Part shown: positions 1-7,169 of the stretch, one piece after another
Layout: each line of letters opens with the position of its first letter
Numbering within the stretch: the first letter of the stretch is position 1
From: Cyanobacteria bacterium QS_4_48_99
GTDB lineage: Bacteria > Cyanobacteriota > Cyanobacteriia > Cyanobacteriales > Rubidibacteraceae
Reading direction: 5' to 3'
Assembly: GCA_003021505.1 (NCBI GenBank)
Contig: PXPT01000083.1
Coordinates: 1-35,475 of the forward strand
Length of the DNA stretch: 35,475 nucleotides
Made by a program: the position numbers and the translations under genes
The notes under the pieces: generated by a model
What the model was told of the DNA's origin: nothing
The model's input: only the letters and a program-made list of their open reading frames with translations
Databases searched by the model: none

Positions 1-88
1 GGGTTTTTTCTTCTGAGGGGCTGATTTTTACGAAGACTCGGTCTGCTAGGGGTTTGACTGTGGATACGCTGAGGGTAACTGCTGCCAT
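1..88 (-). CDS. groES: GroES co-chaperonin, N-terminal part (runs off the window)
   Basis: Only the first 29 codons are present. They read [20 protein letters not shown] and continue to SEEKT, the typical start of cyanobacterial GroES, the heptameric lid of the GroEL folding chamber. The start codon is the ATG whose complement lies at 86-88, with an AGGAG ribosome-binding site about 6 bases upstream. A perfect CIRCE operator sits just before it, as expected for a groESL operon. groEL is presumably further left, outside the window. The identity is secure despite the short length because start, operator and sequence agree. Confidence 0.93.
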   Translation of the reverse strand, partial: MAAVTLSVSTVKPLADRVFVKISPSEEKT

Positions 89-103
89 AATTTCTCCTGT
101 TTT

Positions 104-130
104 TTAGCACTCTCGGTTTCTGAGTGCTAA
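104..130 (-). promoter_or_regulatory. CIRCE operator (HrcA binding site) of groES
   Basis: TTAGCACTC (104-112), nine spacer bases, then GAGTGCTAA (122-130): an exact match to the CIRCE inverted repeat. It lies between the probable groES promoter and its ribosome-binding site. In bacteria with HrcA this site represses chaperonin transcription until heat stress inactivates HrcA; hrcA itself is not in this window. Confidence 0.96.
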
Positions 131-158
131 TTTAGGGGAATGTTAGCGGCAATTGCAA
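129..158 (-). promoter_or_regulatory. Candidate groES promoter
   Basis: On the minus strand TTGCAA (153-158) and TAAATT (129-134) are separated by 18 bases, resembling sigma-70 type -35 and -10 boxes. The -10 box touches the CIRCE operator, the usual arrangement for HrcA repression. The match is imperfect, so this is a candidate only. Confidence 0.45.
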
Positions 159-321
159 CTCCTCTCTCTGTACGGGTTCCCGAACGCTGTGGTGATGCGA
201 TACTTTCTGCTAGAAATGATACAGTAGTAGGCTTGAATCACCTCGATTCCAAGCGAGTTCGCGCTTAGTAAGTCTGTGTACTTATACAATCTCAAAAAAT
301 AGTTGCTCACACGAAACTACT

Positions 322-618
322 GTGCCCCTTATTTCAAGTCTAAGCTCATTAAGTAACAAAGCCGTGACTCACTCTAGCCCAGAAAAAGAATTAGAACTAG
401 ACCAACCCAACCAAGTTCATCTGGGCTACATTTTTCGCACTAAAGCCAACTGCCTGCGAGTTTGTGCCGCTGGTCCCATTCTTTTGGTTTATCCCGATGG
501 TGTCTGGTACTGCAACGCCACTCCAGAGGTAATAGAACGAATCATCCAGCAACATCTAATTGGCAACAAAGTCGTGGAAGAATACGCGCTGCTCAATCAT
601 CCTTTGCCAGAAGGATAA
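322..618 (+). CDS. C-terminal half of a (2Fe-2S) thioredoxin-like ferredoxin domain, probably truncated
   Basis: The 98-residue product starts at GTG. Residues about 38-90 carry the signature of the C-terminal half of the thioredoxin-like [2Fe-2S] ferredoxin family: [10 protein letters not shown], then [13 protein letters not shown] and an [15 protein letters not shown] tail. These proteins normally have an N-terminal strand with the first cysteine ligands, often a CGDQTKPKCC-like segment. None is seen here: the upstream frame is open back to 220 but does not encode it. With only Cys44 and Cys48 of the ligand set (Cys63 lies outside it), a normal cluster is doubtful. It may be a decayed gene, a 5'-deleted remnant, or a short protein that has lost its cluster. 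It is divergent from groES. Confidence 0.6.
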   Translation: MPLISSLSSLSNKAVTHSSPEKELELDQPNQVHLGYIFRTKANCLRVCAAGPILLVYPDGVWYCNATPEVIERIIQQHLIGNKVVEEYALLNHPLPEG

Positions 619-936
619 ACAAGCGAAACAGCAAAGGAAAGTTCTTAATCGCTTTGCTTGGTGCAACTGAATGGAACCAGTTAAATAATGTTGGTATAAT
701 AACATGTATTCTGGTAAAACTTCAGTAGTTATACGGGATTTGCCTGCATGGGAATGGCGACGTATCTCAATATACAGTTACTCAAGTAGCAGTTTCAAAA
801 GTTAATTGGAGCTGTTGAGCCAATTATTATCGAAACAAATCAAGCTTGTTAGATAGTTAACTGGTTTCACTTCTGTAATTACACTGAGGGCACAGTGCCT
901 TCCCAAATCTGACCACAAGGATTTCTGCCGCAGGGA
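619..936. other. Gene-free gap with a candidate promoter
   Basis: This 318-bp stretch shows no credible coding frame. An extended -10-like motif TGGTATAAT lies at 692-700 on the plus strand, without a clear -35 box. It could start a transcript with a leader of about 230 bases ahead of the response regulator at 937. Nothing else was recognised. Confidence 0.4.
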
Positions 937-1593
937 ATGGGAATGAAAGAAAACGCTCCAACACCAAATAAGCAACTCCTACTGATTGATGATGACCCCA
1001 ACTTGATTTTACTGGTGAAGGATTACCTGGAGTTTCGTGGGTACCAGGTTTTCACGGCGGAGAATGGTTGGCAAGCACTAGAGATTCTCGAGCAGCAAGT
1101 GCCTGACATGATTATCTGTGACATCATGATGCCGGAGATGGACGGCTACGAACTAGTTCAGCAAATTAGGGAGGATTCCCGTCTTGAGTGGATTCCGGTA
1201 CTATTTCTCTCAGCCAAGAGTCAAAGCCAAGACCGAGTAAAAGGTCTCAACACAGGTGCCGATGTCTATATGGTGAAGCCTTTTGAGCCAGAAGAACTCG
1301 TGGCACAGGTGGAATCCTCACTTAAACAGGCAAATCGCCTCATCAGACATAATGACCAGGAAGTAGATGTGAGTGAAAGAATCCAAGTTCCCGACAACAT
1401 TGGATTAACTCGCACCGAAACCAGAGTTGTTCAGTTAGTGGCACAGGGCTTGGCTAACCGCGAAATTGCTCAACAGCTCAATGTCAGTCAGCGGACAGTG
1501 GAAAGCCACGTTTCCAATATGCTGAATAAAACCCGCCTTCACAATCGAACTGAGTTGGCACGGTGGGCGATTGAAAGCAAACTGGCTCAATAG
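937..1593 (+). CDS. NarL/FixJ-type two-component response regulator
   Basis: This 218-residue cytoplasmic transcription factor has a receiver domain (about 12-130) followed by a LuxR-type helix-turn-helix (about 153-215). The receiver has the acidic pocket at Asp18-Asp20, phospho-acceptor Asp62 in the MIICDIMMPEMDG motif and the conserved Lys114 in VKPFEPEELV. The output domain reads LTRTETRVVQLVAQGLANRE and then QRTVESHVSNMLNKT, typical of the DNA-binding helix. The start could be the first ATG (937) or the one two codons later (943); neither has a strong ribosome-binding site. No histidine kinase is adjacent, so it is an orphan regulator, common in cyanobacteria. It resembles the plastid/cyanobacterial Ycf29/Rre1 architecture, but the output helix differs enough that I do not assign that name. 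Confidence 0.93.
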   Translation: MGMKENAPTPNKQLLLIDDDPNLILLVKDYLEFRGYQVFTAENGWQALEILEQQVPDMIICDIMMPEMDGYELVQQIREDSRLEWIPVLFLSAKSQSQDRVKGLNTGADVYMVKPFEPEELVAQVESSLKQANRLIRHNDQEVDVSERIQVPDNIGLTRTETRVVQLVAQGLANREIAQQLNVSQRTVESHVSNMLNKTRLHNRTELARWAIESKLAQ

Positions 1594-1678
1594 AAATAAG
1601 GTAGAGGGCAGGATGAGGTAACGATCACTGTTATCCCTCAATAAAGAGTGAACAAAATTTGCTATCGTAATCATGATT

Positions 1679-1750
1679 GCTGGTGTAGCTCAGCGGTAGA
1701 GCAGCGGTTTTGTAAACCGCCGGTCGCAGGTTCAAATCCTGTCACCAGCT
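1679..1750 (+). tRNA. trnT-UGU: tRNA-Thr (UGU)
   Basis: The cloverleaf folds fully. The acceptor stem is GCTGGTG (1679-1685) with CACCAGC (1743-1749), with discriminator T at 1750. The anticodon stem GCGGT/ACCGC encloses the loop TTTGTAA, giving anticodon UGU. The T arm contains GGTTCAAATCC. The 3' CCA is not encoded. Confidence 0.96.
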
Positions 1751-1840
1751 TCTAGAGTTGGAGAGGGATAAAGCTTTGTTAGCAGATAATAATTTATAGG
1801 CTTTACCCCAATCTTAAGCAGCAATTACAGAAAACGAAAG

Positions 1841-1872
1841 CCCACGACCCCTCACGAAGTGGAAGTCGTGGG
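1841..1872. repeat. Perfect-stem hairpin, possible terminator or IS200/IS605-type end remnant
   Basis: CCCACGAC (1841-1848) and GTCGTGGG (1865-1872) form an 8-bp perfect stem; CAC/GTG inside the loop can pair further. Hairpins of this look occur at the ends of IS200/IS605 and tnpB elements in cyanobacteria, from general memory. No tnpA or tnpB remnant is visible here. It lies 50 bp past the stop of the minus-strand CAP gene and could serve as its terminator, though there is no T run. Confidence 0.4.
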
Positions 1873-1921
1873 AGCGTCAATACAGATGCAGCATACTGAA
1901 CTTAGTTGGGTCTAACTTGGT

Positions 1922-2605
1922 TCAGGCAGGCGTAGCAAAATCCTGAGTCCAGTAGTGGTTATAATTCACACTACCTGTGTCGTTGGCTAGATATTCATAG
2001 CCAATTCCAATCTCAGTAAAGTCAGGGTTGAGAATGTTAGCACGGTGCCCAGAACTACCCATCCAGCTATCAACAACCATTTGTGGCGTCTGCTGTCCGA
2101 CGGCAATGTTTTCTCCGGCAGTGCTGTAATCATAACCCGTATCCTCAATGCGCTCAAAGGGAGAGGAGCCATTCGCACCAGTATGGCTGAAGAAGTCCTT
2201 ACTCGCCATTGCATCACTATGATTTTGAGCAGCTTTGGCGAGGTCGGCATCCATCTCTAGCGGATCTAACCCGCGCTGAGTGCGCTCATCGTTGGTGAGT
2301 TCCACAACCTCCTTAGCGAAACTCATTTCCTCGCTTTCGTTAGTATCATTTTCGCTGTTATCCCTTTCTACGGGATCTTCTTTACCTACCGGATCATCCT
2401 TTTGATTAGAAGAGTCATCAGTGGTCATGCCTTCTTCAGAAGTAACATTATTATCCTCATCTATGTTGGGAGTTTGAATTTCACCTTCACTGTTAAATAA
2501 ATCACTTAAACTATTATCAAAGTATTTTTCCATTAACTGGTCGAGAGCTTTTTGCTGTTCTCCTGCATTTGCTTGATTTAGTTGGGTGTCAAAGACGGTA
2601 GGCAT
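1922..2605 (-). CDS. CAP (SCP/PR-1 type) domain protein
   Basis: The 227-residue product has two parts. Residues 1-95 are low-complexity and strongly acidic (Asp, Glu, Asn, Ser). Residues about 96-225 form a CAP domain: ELTNDERTQRGLDPLEMD, the NHSDAM helix with a conserved His, FFSHTGANGSSPFERI, GENIAVGQ, and the SGHRANIL motif before the WTQDFA ending. CAP proteins are usually secreted, and some bind lipids or cell-wall components; the bacterial forms mostly have no known activity. No N-terminal signal peptide or membrane segment is visible from the ATG chosen, and no better upstream start was seen. Export may use another route, or it may be intracellular. It stands alone on its strand. Confidence 0.9.
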   Translation of the reverse strand: MPTVFDTQLNQANAGEQQKALDQLMEKYFDNSLSDLFNSEGEIQTPNIDEDNNVTSEEGMTTDDSSNQKDDPVGKEDPVERDNSENDTNESEEMSFAKEVVELTNDERTQRGLDPLEMDADLAKAAQNHSDAMASKDFFSHTGANGSSPFERIEDTGYDYSTAGENIAVGQQTPQMVVDSWMGSSGHRANILNPDFTEIGIGYEYLANDTGSVNYNHYWTQDFATPA

Positions 2606-3470
2606 TAGTTTGTATCTTAGGCGGTAGTATGTACTGACAACAATTTAGCTGTATTCAAATACACTTTACTACCGTATAAGTACTGAAAATTGCTATAGCA
2701 TCATATCGTACAAATGAGATAGCCAACAGTGCGCTTAGCAGAATTCACTCAGACACAGCACTCTCAACTTCCACCCTTGTAAGTTCAACTATATGCTCCT
2801 CAACCTAAGGAGGAAGGGAGTATCGTTAATCTGGACAAATTTAGGACAGTCTTGGTAGTCGTTTGGAGATGAGATGGAACTGCGCTCGGAATCTCGACTC
2901 AGGCACGCCGTGTCCGAGAGTGGGTGGCTCAAATCTCAGCAATTAGAACTATTCTGCTTGCGGCCCTACATCCGCATAGCGCAACCCGGATGGTTTTCTC
3001 AACCAGGACATTCAAACCAATGTGTTAGGCCGTAGCCGACCGCAGTATACCGCTGAACTGGTGCGAATGGTGCGAGCTTACCAGCACCAGATTCAGCAGT
3101 GGCCGAACCGAATGAGCCGTTACTTCTGGGCGCCCTCGGTGAAATAAACAGGCCTCTAAGTTGCAACTATTTAGTGCACGGATTAATACTTCTACTTTCC
3201 ATCGCTTATGGAGTCCCATCAAGCGTAGATTATTCTAATTAACCAGAGTTGGTTTTCGCATATTGTGGCTTAACAGAACATGTTGAACCCCGGATTTTCC
3301 CCCTGGCGATTCGTTTTTTCCCACCAAACTGATCAGCTACCTTCTTACGGTGCGTTCAGGTTGTTACCCAATTAACTTCTGAGTGGAACCTGCCGAAACT
3401 TAAGTATAAAGTGAAATTATTATACCATCCTGTAAAGTCCTTCTCTGTAGGAGTGAAGCACGCCCAAGCT
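2606..3470. other. Long non-coding stretch with traces of decayed coding sequence
   Basis: No intact gene is visible in about 860 bp. A 53-codon frame starts at ATG 2874 and stops at 3035. An overlapping frame, open from just after a stop near 2979 to the TAA ending at 3147, reads like ordinary protein (for example QYTAELVRMVRAYQHQIQQW). Together they look like one gene broken by a frameshift, but I do not recognise the family. The remainder, including 3150-3410, shows nothing convincing on either strand. Confidence 0.3.
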
Positions 3471-3938
3471 ATGAGCCAGTTCGAGTTTAGAGAATTTGGT
3501 GTTGTCACTAATGGTGAAATCGATTTAAAGATTCGGGAAAGATGTCCTGTCGATCAGTTTAATGGAGAGGCTCCAGTATACAAATTTAACATCACCTTAA
3601 CAGGTTCTAATGAACCCATTGGTTCAATTGATTTACGCCTTGGAAACACCCATCACATTATTATGTATGCAGGTCATATCGGTTACAGAATCAAGCAGAG
3701 CGATCGCGGACACCGATATGCAGCTAAGGCATGCAGCCTAATCAAGCCAGTTGCCTTGTCTAGCGGTCTAAAGACTTTATGGATAACATGCAACCCGGAC
3801 AATTATGCATCGCGCCGCACCTGCGAGATTATCGGCTGCCAATTGGTAGAAATTGTCGATTTACCTAAAAATACAGATATGTACCGGAAAGGCGAAAGGA
3901 AAAAGTGTCGATATAGATGGGAGTTACTAAATACCTAA
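3471..3938 (+). CDS. GNAT-family N-acetyltransferase (RimJ/RimL-like)
   Basis: From the ATG at 3471 the product has 155 residues. A GTG at 3411 would add 20 residues, but the family normally begins near the FEFREFG strand, so the shorter form is preferred; neither start has a clear ribosome-binding site. The acetyl-CoA binding core is seen as HIGYRIKQSDRGHRYAAKAC, followed by LWITCNPDNYASRRTCEIIG and the C-terminal EIVDLPKNTDMY and GERKKCRYRWEL blocks that mark one GNAT subgroup. Such enzymes transfer acetyl from acetyl-CoA to an amine; the substrate cannot be read from sequence. It is isolated, between a decayed region and a convergent gene, and may be an accessory gene. Confidence 0.85.
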   Translation: MSQFEFREFGVVTNGEIDLKIRERCPVDQFNGEAPVYKFNITLTGSNEPIGSIDLRLGNTHHIIMYAGHIGYRIKQSDRGHRYAAKACSLIKPVALSSGLKTLWITCNPDNYASRRTCEIIGCQLVEIVDLPKNTDMYRKGERKKCRYRWELLNT

Positions 3939-4058
3939 GTTGCAATGTCACTCCATTGCCTTTTTTGACAAATTTGGTTAGGGCACTCTCTAAGCAAGGA
4001 GAAAGAAACCCCCTATAAAACCGTAAAAACAAAAGACCCAATCCCGAATTGCCAATTC

Positions 4059-4952
4059 CTAATCACTCTTCTTTTCAGGGCGCTTAGTGGGTTTAGGGCG
4101 GGGTTTTTGCTTTGAGGCTGGTCTATCTGCTGCTTGCTCTCCTCTTGGATGGGGACGCGGGCGTGAGGGAGCGCCTTGCGTGCGCTCAGGGCGACTTGAA
4201 CCTTTCTTCGGTGGTTTTTTGCGACCTTTCTTGTTCTTGGGAGATAGAATACCAATTTGCTCTGCTCCCTGAATCGCAAGGGCATTATCTTGCCACTGCA
4301 CCTGCAAATCCCAAAAGCGACCGAGTGGTTTTTCTGGAAGAGTGCCTTGGAGTTTCAACTTAAAGAACTTGGGTGATTCTGAGTCCCGTCGGGGAGACTG
4401 TTTAATTTTAACGATGACCTTCTCTTCCTCCTGGGAATAGTAAACTACCTCACCACGAACGGAAAAATAGCCCCCCTCCTTGGCAAGTGCCACAGGCGAA
4501 GTGCCTTCTGATTCGGCTGAGGTCGATTCTGTCGAGGAAGGCTGCGGTTGCCCCAGAGTCTCTGGCTCCCAAACACCGACAATTTGGACGTGTAGGTGGT
4601 CGTCATTTTGTCTTGTCCTGGGATAGACAACCCAGAGGTGAGCTTGCTCTAAGTCTACGTGATTTTTAACCACGCCGATCGCGCGGCCCAGTAGCACTGC
4701 ATCAATTTCGGTTCCATCCGACAGAGACAGGGTACCTCGCGTCAATTGCTCCTTTTGTGGCTGGTATTGACCCCAAAGCAGACCGATAGCTCGGTATTGC
4801 ATGGCGTGAGTAGGTGGGGAAATCGGTTGTTGCCGCGAGGAACTGCTAGTTGCTGCATTCTGAGGCTTGCTGGACACATGCGATGAGTCTGGCGATGGTT
4901 GGCCAGAAGAGGGAAAAGATTGGGAAAACTGATTCACAGGGAAGTTCATCAA
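4059..4952 (-). CDS. Conserved-looking hypothetical protein with basic Pro/Lys/Arg tail
   Basis: The 297-residue product has three zones. Residues 1-50 are rich in Ser, Pro and Gln. Residues about 51-220 form a probable folded core, including AIGLLWGQYQPQKEQLTRGT, GEVVYYSQEEEKVIVKIKQ and KFFKLKLQGTLPEKPLGRFW. The last 70 residues are Lys/Arg/Pro-rich and probably disordered (KNKKGRKKPPKKGSSRPER and onward), which suggests nucleic-acid or ribosome contact by inference only. I recognise the overall pattern as a cyanobacterial hypothetical but cannot name a function. Two ATG codons are adjacent at the start (4952 and 4949). No membrane segment is seen. It has no close neighbour on its strand. 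Confidence 0.75.
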   Translation of the reverse strand: MMNFPVNQFSQSFPSSGQPSPDSSHVSSKPQNAATSSSSRQQPISPPTHAMQYRAIGLLWGQYQPQKEQLTRGTLSLSDGTEIDAVLLGRAIGVVKNHVDLEQAHLWVVYPRTRQNDDHLHVQIVGVWEPETLGQPQPSSTESTSAESEGTSPVALAKEGGYFSVRGEVVYYSQEEEKVIVKIKQSPRRDSESPKFFKLKLQGTLPEKPLGRFWDLQVQWQDNALAIQGAEQIGILSPKNKKGRKKPPKKGSSRPERTQGAPSRPRPHPRGEQAADRPASKQKPRPKPTKRPEKKSD

Positions 4953-5232
4953 AAATTACGGCTGGATACCTCATCCATGAGAAGCATGGGCGAGGAGGAA
5001 AGCCGTCCTCCTGACAAGTTAAGGGAGTGGCGAACACTCTAAACTAAAGCGAGTTAAACTAACCCAAGTAGAAATATCAACGCTCAAAATGGCTCACACT
5101 GTAGACAAATCGTAGTAGAGCGCTGGAGTTACTTGGCACTAACCCGATCATTTTACTCAATGCAGTGACAGGAAAGCTAGCTCCCCATCGCTAATCTAAT
5201 CTTGATCCATAACTTTATCAGATTTCAATACC

Positions 5233-5859
5233 ATGAGTTCATCCCCAAACAAACGCGGTCGCTGGGTCTATGTCGTCTTAGTGATTGTGGTGTTGGCATT
5301 CGTAAGCATTTCGACACTTCCCTTACTGAAAGGCATTCTCGGAGAAAATCAGCCCTCGGTAAGGACAACTACTTCACCCACCCAACCAAACCAACCGGAT
5401 CTCGAAGCGAAAGCTGAAGGTTACAAAACGGTTTTGCAGAGGGAACCGGGGAATGTCGCCGCCTTGCGAGGATTGGCAAAGGTACGGCTGCAACAGGACA
5501 ATTTTGAGGCGGCAATTGCGCCTTTGCAGAAGTTAGCAAAGCTTAATCCTCAGCAAACCTCTGTTCAGTTACTCTTGGCTGAAGTGTATACGAGGACACA
5601 GAACTACGATGAGGCGATCACCACCTATAACCAAGCGATTAAGTCCGACAAACAGAATTTCCGTCCCGTCCTAGGAAAAGCGCTGGTGCTGCAAAGGCAA
5701 GGGAAACAGGCAGAAGCTCAGTCCCTGTTAACTAAGGCTGTTTCTCTAGCGCCACCGAAGTACAAAGACAAAATTAAGCAAATGACAACTCAGCCGGGTG
5801 GGGGAGACACGGAAGGGGACAAGGGGACAAGGAGACAAGGGGAACAAGTGAGAGGGTGA
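5233..5859 (+). CDS. Membrane-anchored tetratricopeptide-repeat protein
   Basis: The 208-residue product has a short basic N-terminus, one hydrophobic segment (about 11-31, WVYVVLVIVVLAFVSIS), a linker, and three to four TPR-like helix pairs (about 53-175), such as AALRGLAKVRLQQDNFEAAI and AEVYTRTQNYDEAITTYNQA. It is probably anchored in the cytoplasmic or thylakoid membrane with its TPR domain acting as a protein-binding scaffold; the partner is unknown. The last 20 or so residues (GGGDTEGDKGTRRQGEQ onward) are encoded by the GA-rich tandem repeat that fills the following intergenic region, so the original stop codon was probably lost to repeat expansion. The ATG at 5233 is the only reasonable start. 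Confidence 0.88.
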   Translation: MSSSPNKRGRWVYVVLVIVVLAFVSISTLPLLKGILGENQPSVRTTTSPTQPNQPDLEAKAEGYKTVLQREPGNVAALRGLAKVRLQQDNFEAAIAPLQKLAKLNPQQTSVQLLLAEVYTRTQNYDEAITTYNQAIKSDKQNFRPVLGKALVLQRQGKQAEAQSLLTKAVSLAPPKYKDKIKQMTTQPGGGDTEGDKGTRRQGEQVRG

Positions 5860-6045
5860 CAGAGTTGGGGAAGCAGGGGAAGCAGAGGAGGAAGTGAGCA
5901 CATGAGAGCGTGAGAAAGTGGGGAATAGGAATAAGATTTTCTCTCAAACAAGCCAACCCATCACTCCTCACTCCTCACCCCTCACCCCTCATTCCTCACT
6001 TGGATCACCTTCAACCTTTAACCTACAACCTGCCGCCTGCAACTT
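5800..6045. repeat. Mosaic of short tandem repeats
   Basis: From 5800 to about 5905 the DNA is GA-rich with GGGGACAAGGAGACAAG and GGGGAAGCAGAGGAGG units. From 5961 to 6000 there are five-to-seven-base CTCACTCCTCACCC units, and at 6003-6045 AACCT-type heptamers. The same three unit types recur elsewhere in the window. They overlap the end of the TPR gene. Confidence 0.8.
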
Positions 6046-6660
6046 TTAAATCTGAAACACGGCGACTGCGGCAAATATGAAAAAGAGTAGTCCTCCTATG
6101 GCAGTAATCATCCGCTCGGAGATTTGTTTGGCGATTAAGCTCCCCCCAATCACGGCGATCGCGGTACAAATCGCATGAGCTAAAATTGCCCCAAACGTAA
6201 CGCCGAGGAGATTATTAGAGGCGGCTAAGGCAATAGTGGCTACTTGAGTGCGATCGCCCCACTCAGCAAAAAATGTCATGAAAAAAGCACTCGATATAAT
6301 TGCCAAACCAGCTTTGTTCTCAGGCAGTTTCGATGTCGCCTTATTAACTGCAGCCGTTGCTTCTTTTGCCTCGCTACTATCAGACTGGGGTGACATCTGA
6401 GAAGCATCATATAGCAGCTTGAACCCAAAACCTATAAACAAAGCAACTTCGAGGTATTTCAGATAATTTTTGGGAATGAAAGAAGCAAATTGCCCTAACA
6501 ATACTGACAAAACAGTCATTAAAATTAAACCTGCTATCACTCCCATCATTATGAGTCGTCGAGAATAGCAACTCGATAAAATGACAGCAACGAAAAATGT
6601 TTTATCACCTAGTTCTGAAACGGTAACTAGTAAAAGACTAGCAGTGAAGGCACTTAGCAT
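6046..6660 (-). CDS. mnx: Mnx/UPF0016 (GDT1/TMEM165 family) manganese transporter
   Basis: This 204-residue membrane protein has two copies of the family motif, SELGDKT (Glu16) and AEWGDRT (Glu133), each in a hydrophobic half of about three helices, joined by a polar linker (88-118). The family exports Mn2+ (and in eukaryotes also Ca2+) in exchange for protons. In Synechocystis the single-protein homologue Mnx moves Mn out of the cytoplasm into the thylakoid lumen, supplying photosystem II and preventing Mn poisoning. I chose the ATG at 6660 rather than a TTG at 6669 because GGGAGAG (6672-6678) is then spaced correctly. A manganese riboswitch lies directly upstream, which independently supports the substrate. 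Confidence 0.94.
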   Translation of the reverse strand: MLSAFTASLLLVTVSELGDKTFFVAVILSSCYSRRLIMMGVIAGLILMTVLSVLLGQFASFIPKNYLKYLEVALFIGFGFKLLYDASQMSPQSDSSEAKEATAAVNKATSKLPENKAGLAIISSAFFMTFFAEWGDRTQVATIALAASNNLLGVTFGAILAHAICTAIAVIGGSLIAKQISERMITAIGGLLFFIFAAVAVFQI

Positions 6661-6664
6661 TGGT

Positions 6665-6736
6665 ATCAAGCTCTCCCGAAGTTTCTCGGCATTGTCGGTG
6701 AGCTTGATGCAGCAATAAAGACCCCACCAAGCTCAC
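6665..6736 (-). promoter_or_regulatory. Expression platform of the Mn riboswitch: two mutually exclusive hairpins
   Basis: On the minus strand the arm GTGAGCTTG (6728-6736) is complementary to CAAGCTCAC (6698-6706). The second arm also overlaps ATCAAGCTC (6700-6708), which is complementary to GAGCTTGAT (6665-6673) beside and partly over the GGGAGAG ribosome-binding site. Only one pairing can form at a time. The layout suggests control of translation, with ligand-bound RNA favouring the first pairing and freeing the start. The pairing is visible; its direction is inferred. Confidence 0.65.
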
Positions 6737-6750
6737 TTTAGTTGTGAACT

Positions 6751-6875
6751 CAGTGAAGGTCTCGCTTTCCGCAGCGCACTTGCGCTCCTTGTCACCTGAA
6801 CCAGGCTCATCGCCAGTTTGTTGACTCAGGTGGACTGGCTATTAATTCGCCAGCAGCTACTCCCCTTCTGTAGTA
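6751..6875 (-). ncRNA. yybP-ykoY manganese riboswitch aptamer upstream of mnx
   Basis: On the minus strand the leader carries the hallmark AAGGGGAGTAGC near 6855-6867 and the second conserved loop GCGAGACCTTCACT near 6752-6765. Between them are perfect stems: CTGGC/GCCAG (6849-6853 with 6835-6839), CACCTGA/TCAGGTG (6826-6832 with 6793-6799) and AGCGCA/TGCGCT (6781-6786 with 6773-6778). Docking of the two conserved loops around Mn2+ is the known mechanism of this class. Known targets are Mn exporters including this family. The exact boundaries are approximate. Confidence 0.9.
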
Positions 6876-6888
6876 TTAATGATACTAC
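6870..6888. promoter_or_regulatory. Perfect dyad just upstream of the riboswitch
   Basis: GTAGTAT and ATACTAC flank five bases, a perfect 7-5-7 inverted repeat immediately before the aptamer and near the expected transcription start. It could be an operator for an unidentified regulator or a small 5' hairpin of the transcript. No family is assigned. Confidence 0.4.
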
Positions 6889-6989
6889 ACGAACCCCGAT
6901 CAAGCAATTAAGAAAAAAACTTCGAGCGATTTTCATAAAGCTTTGAATTGTTATTCATTTTTTATTTAAATTTAGTTCATTTTTAGAAA

Positions 6990-7155
6990 AACTCGAAAAA
7001 GGCGAAAGGCTAAAGTAAAGAATAAGGCGAAAGGCGAAAGTACTATCGCTTACATCATTATTTTCCCCTTTTGCCTCTAGCAAGAGTGCTTTTTGCCTTC
7101 ATTACCCCTTTTGCCATTTGCCATTTGCCTTACTTAAAGCCTTTTGCCTTTGAAA
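6990..7155. repeat. GGCGAAAGGC / CCTTTTGCC tandem repeat region
   Basis: AAGGCGAAAGGC-type units (6998-7040) are followed by inverted units CCCCTTTTGCC and CATTTGCC (7065-7150). The two sets are complementary in part and could fold together. The segment lies downstream of ispG and upstream of mnx, and the preceding 6890-6990 is AT-rich with no gene. Confidence 0.7.
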
Positions 7156-7169
7156 TGAGTGCCTTCCGA

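Noticed and set aside
5960-6000. Yfr1-like small RNA because of ACTCCTCAC motifs
   Set aside because: The motif here is part of a tandem repeat without the two flanking hairpins of Yfr1, and the neighbours (not guaB/trxA) do not fit.
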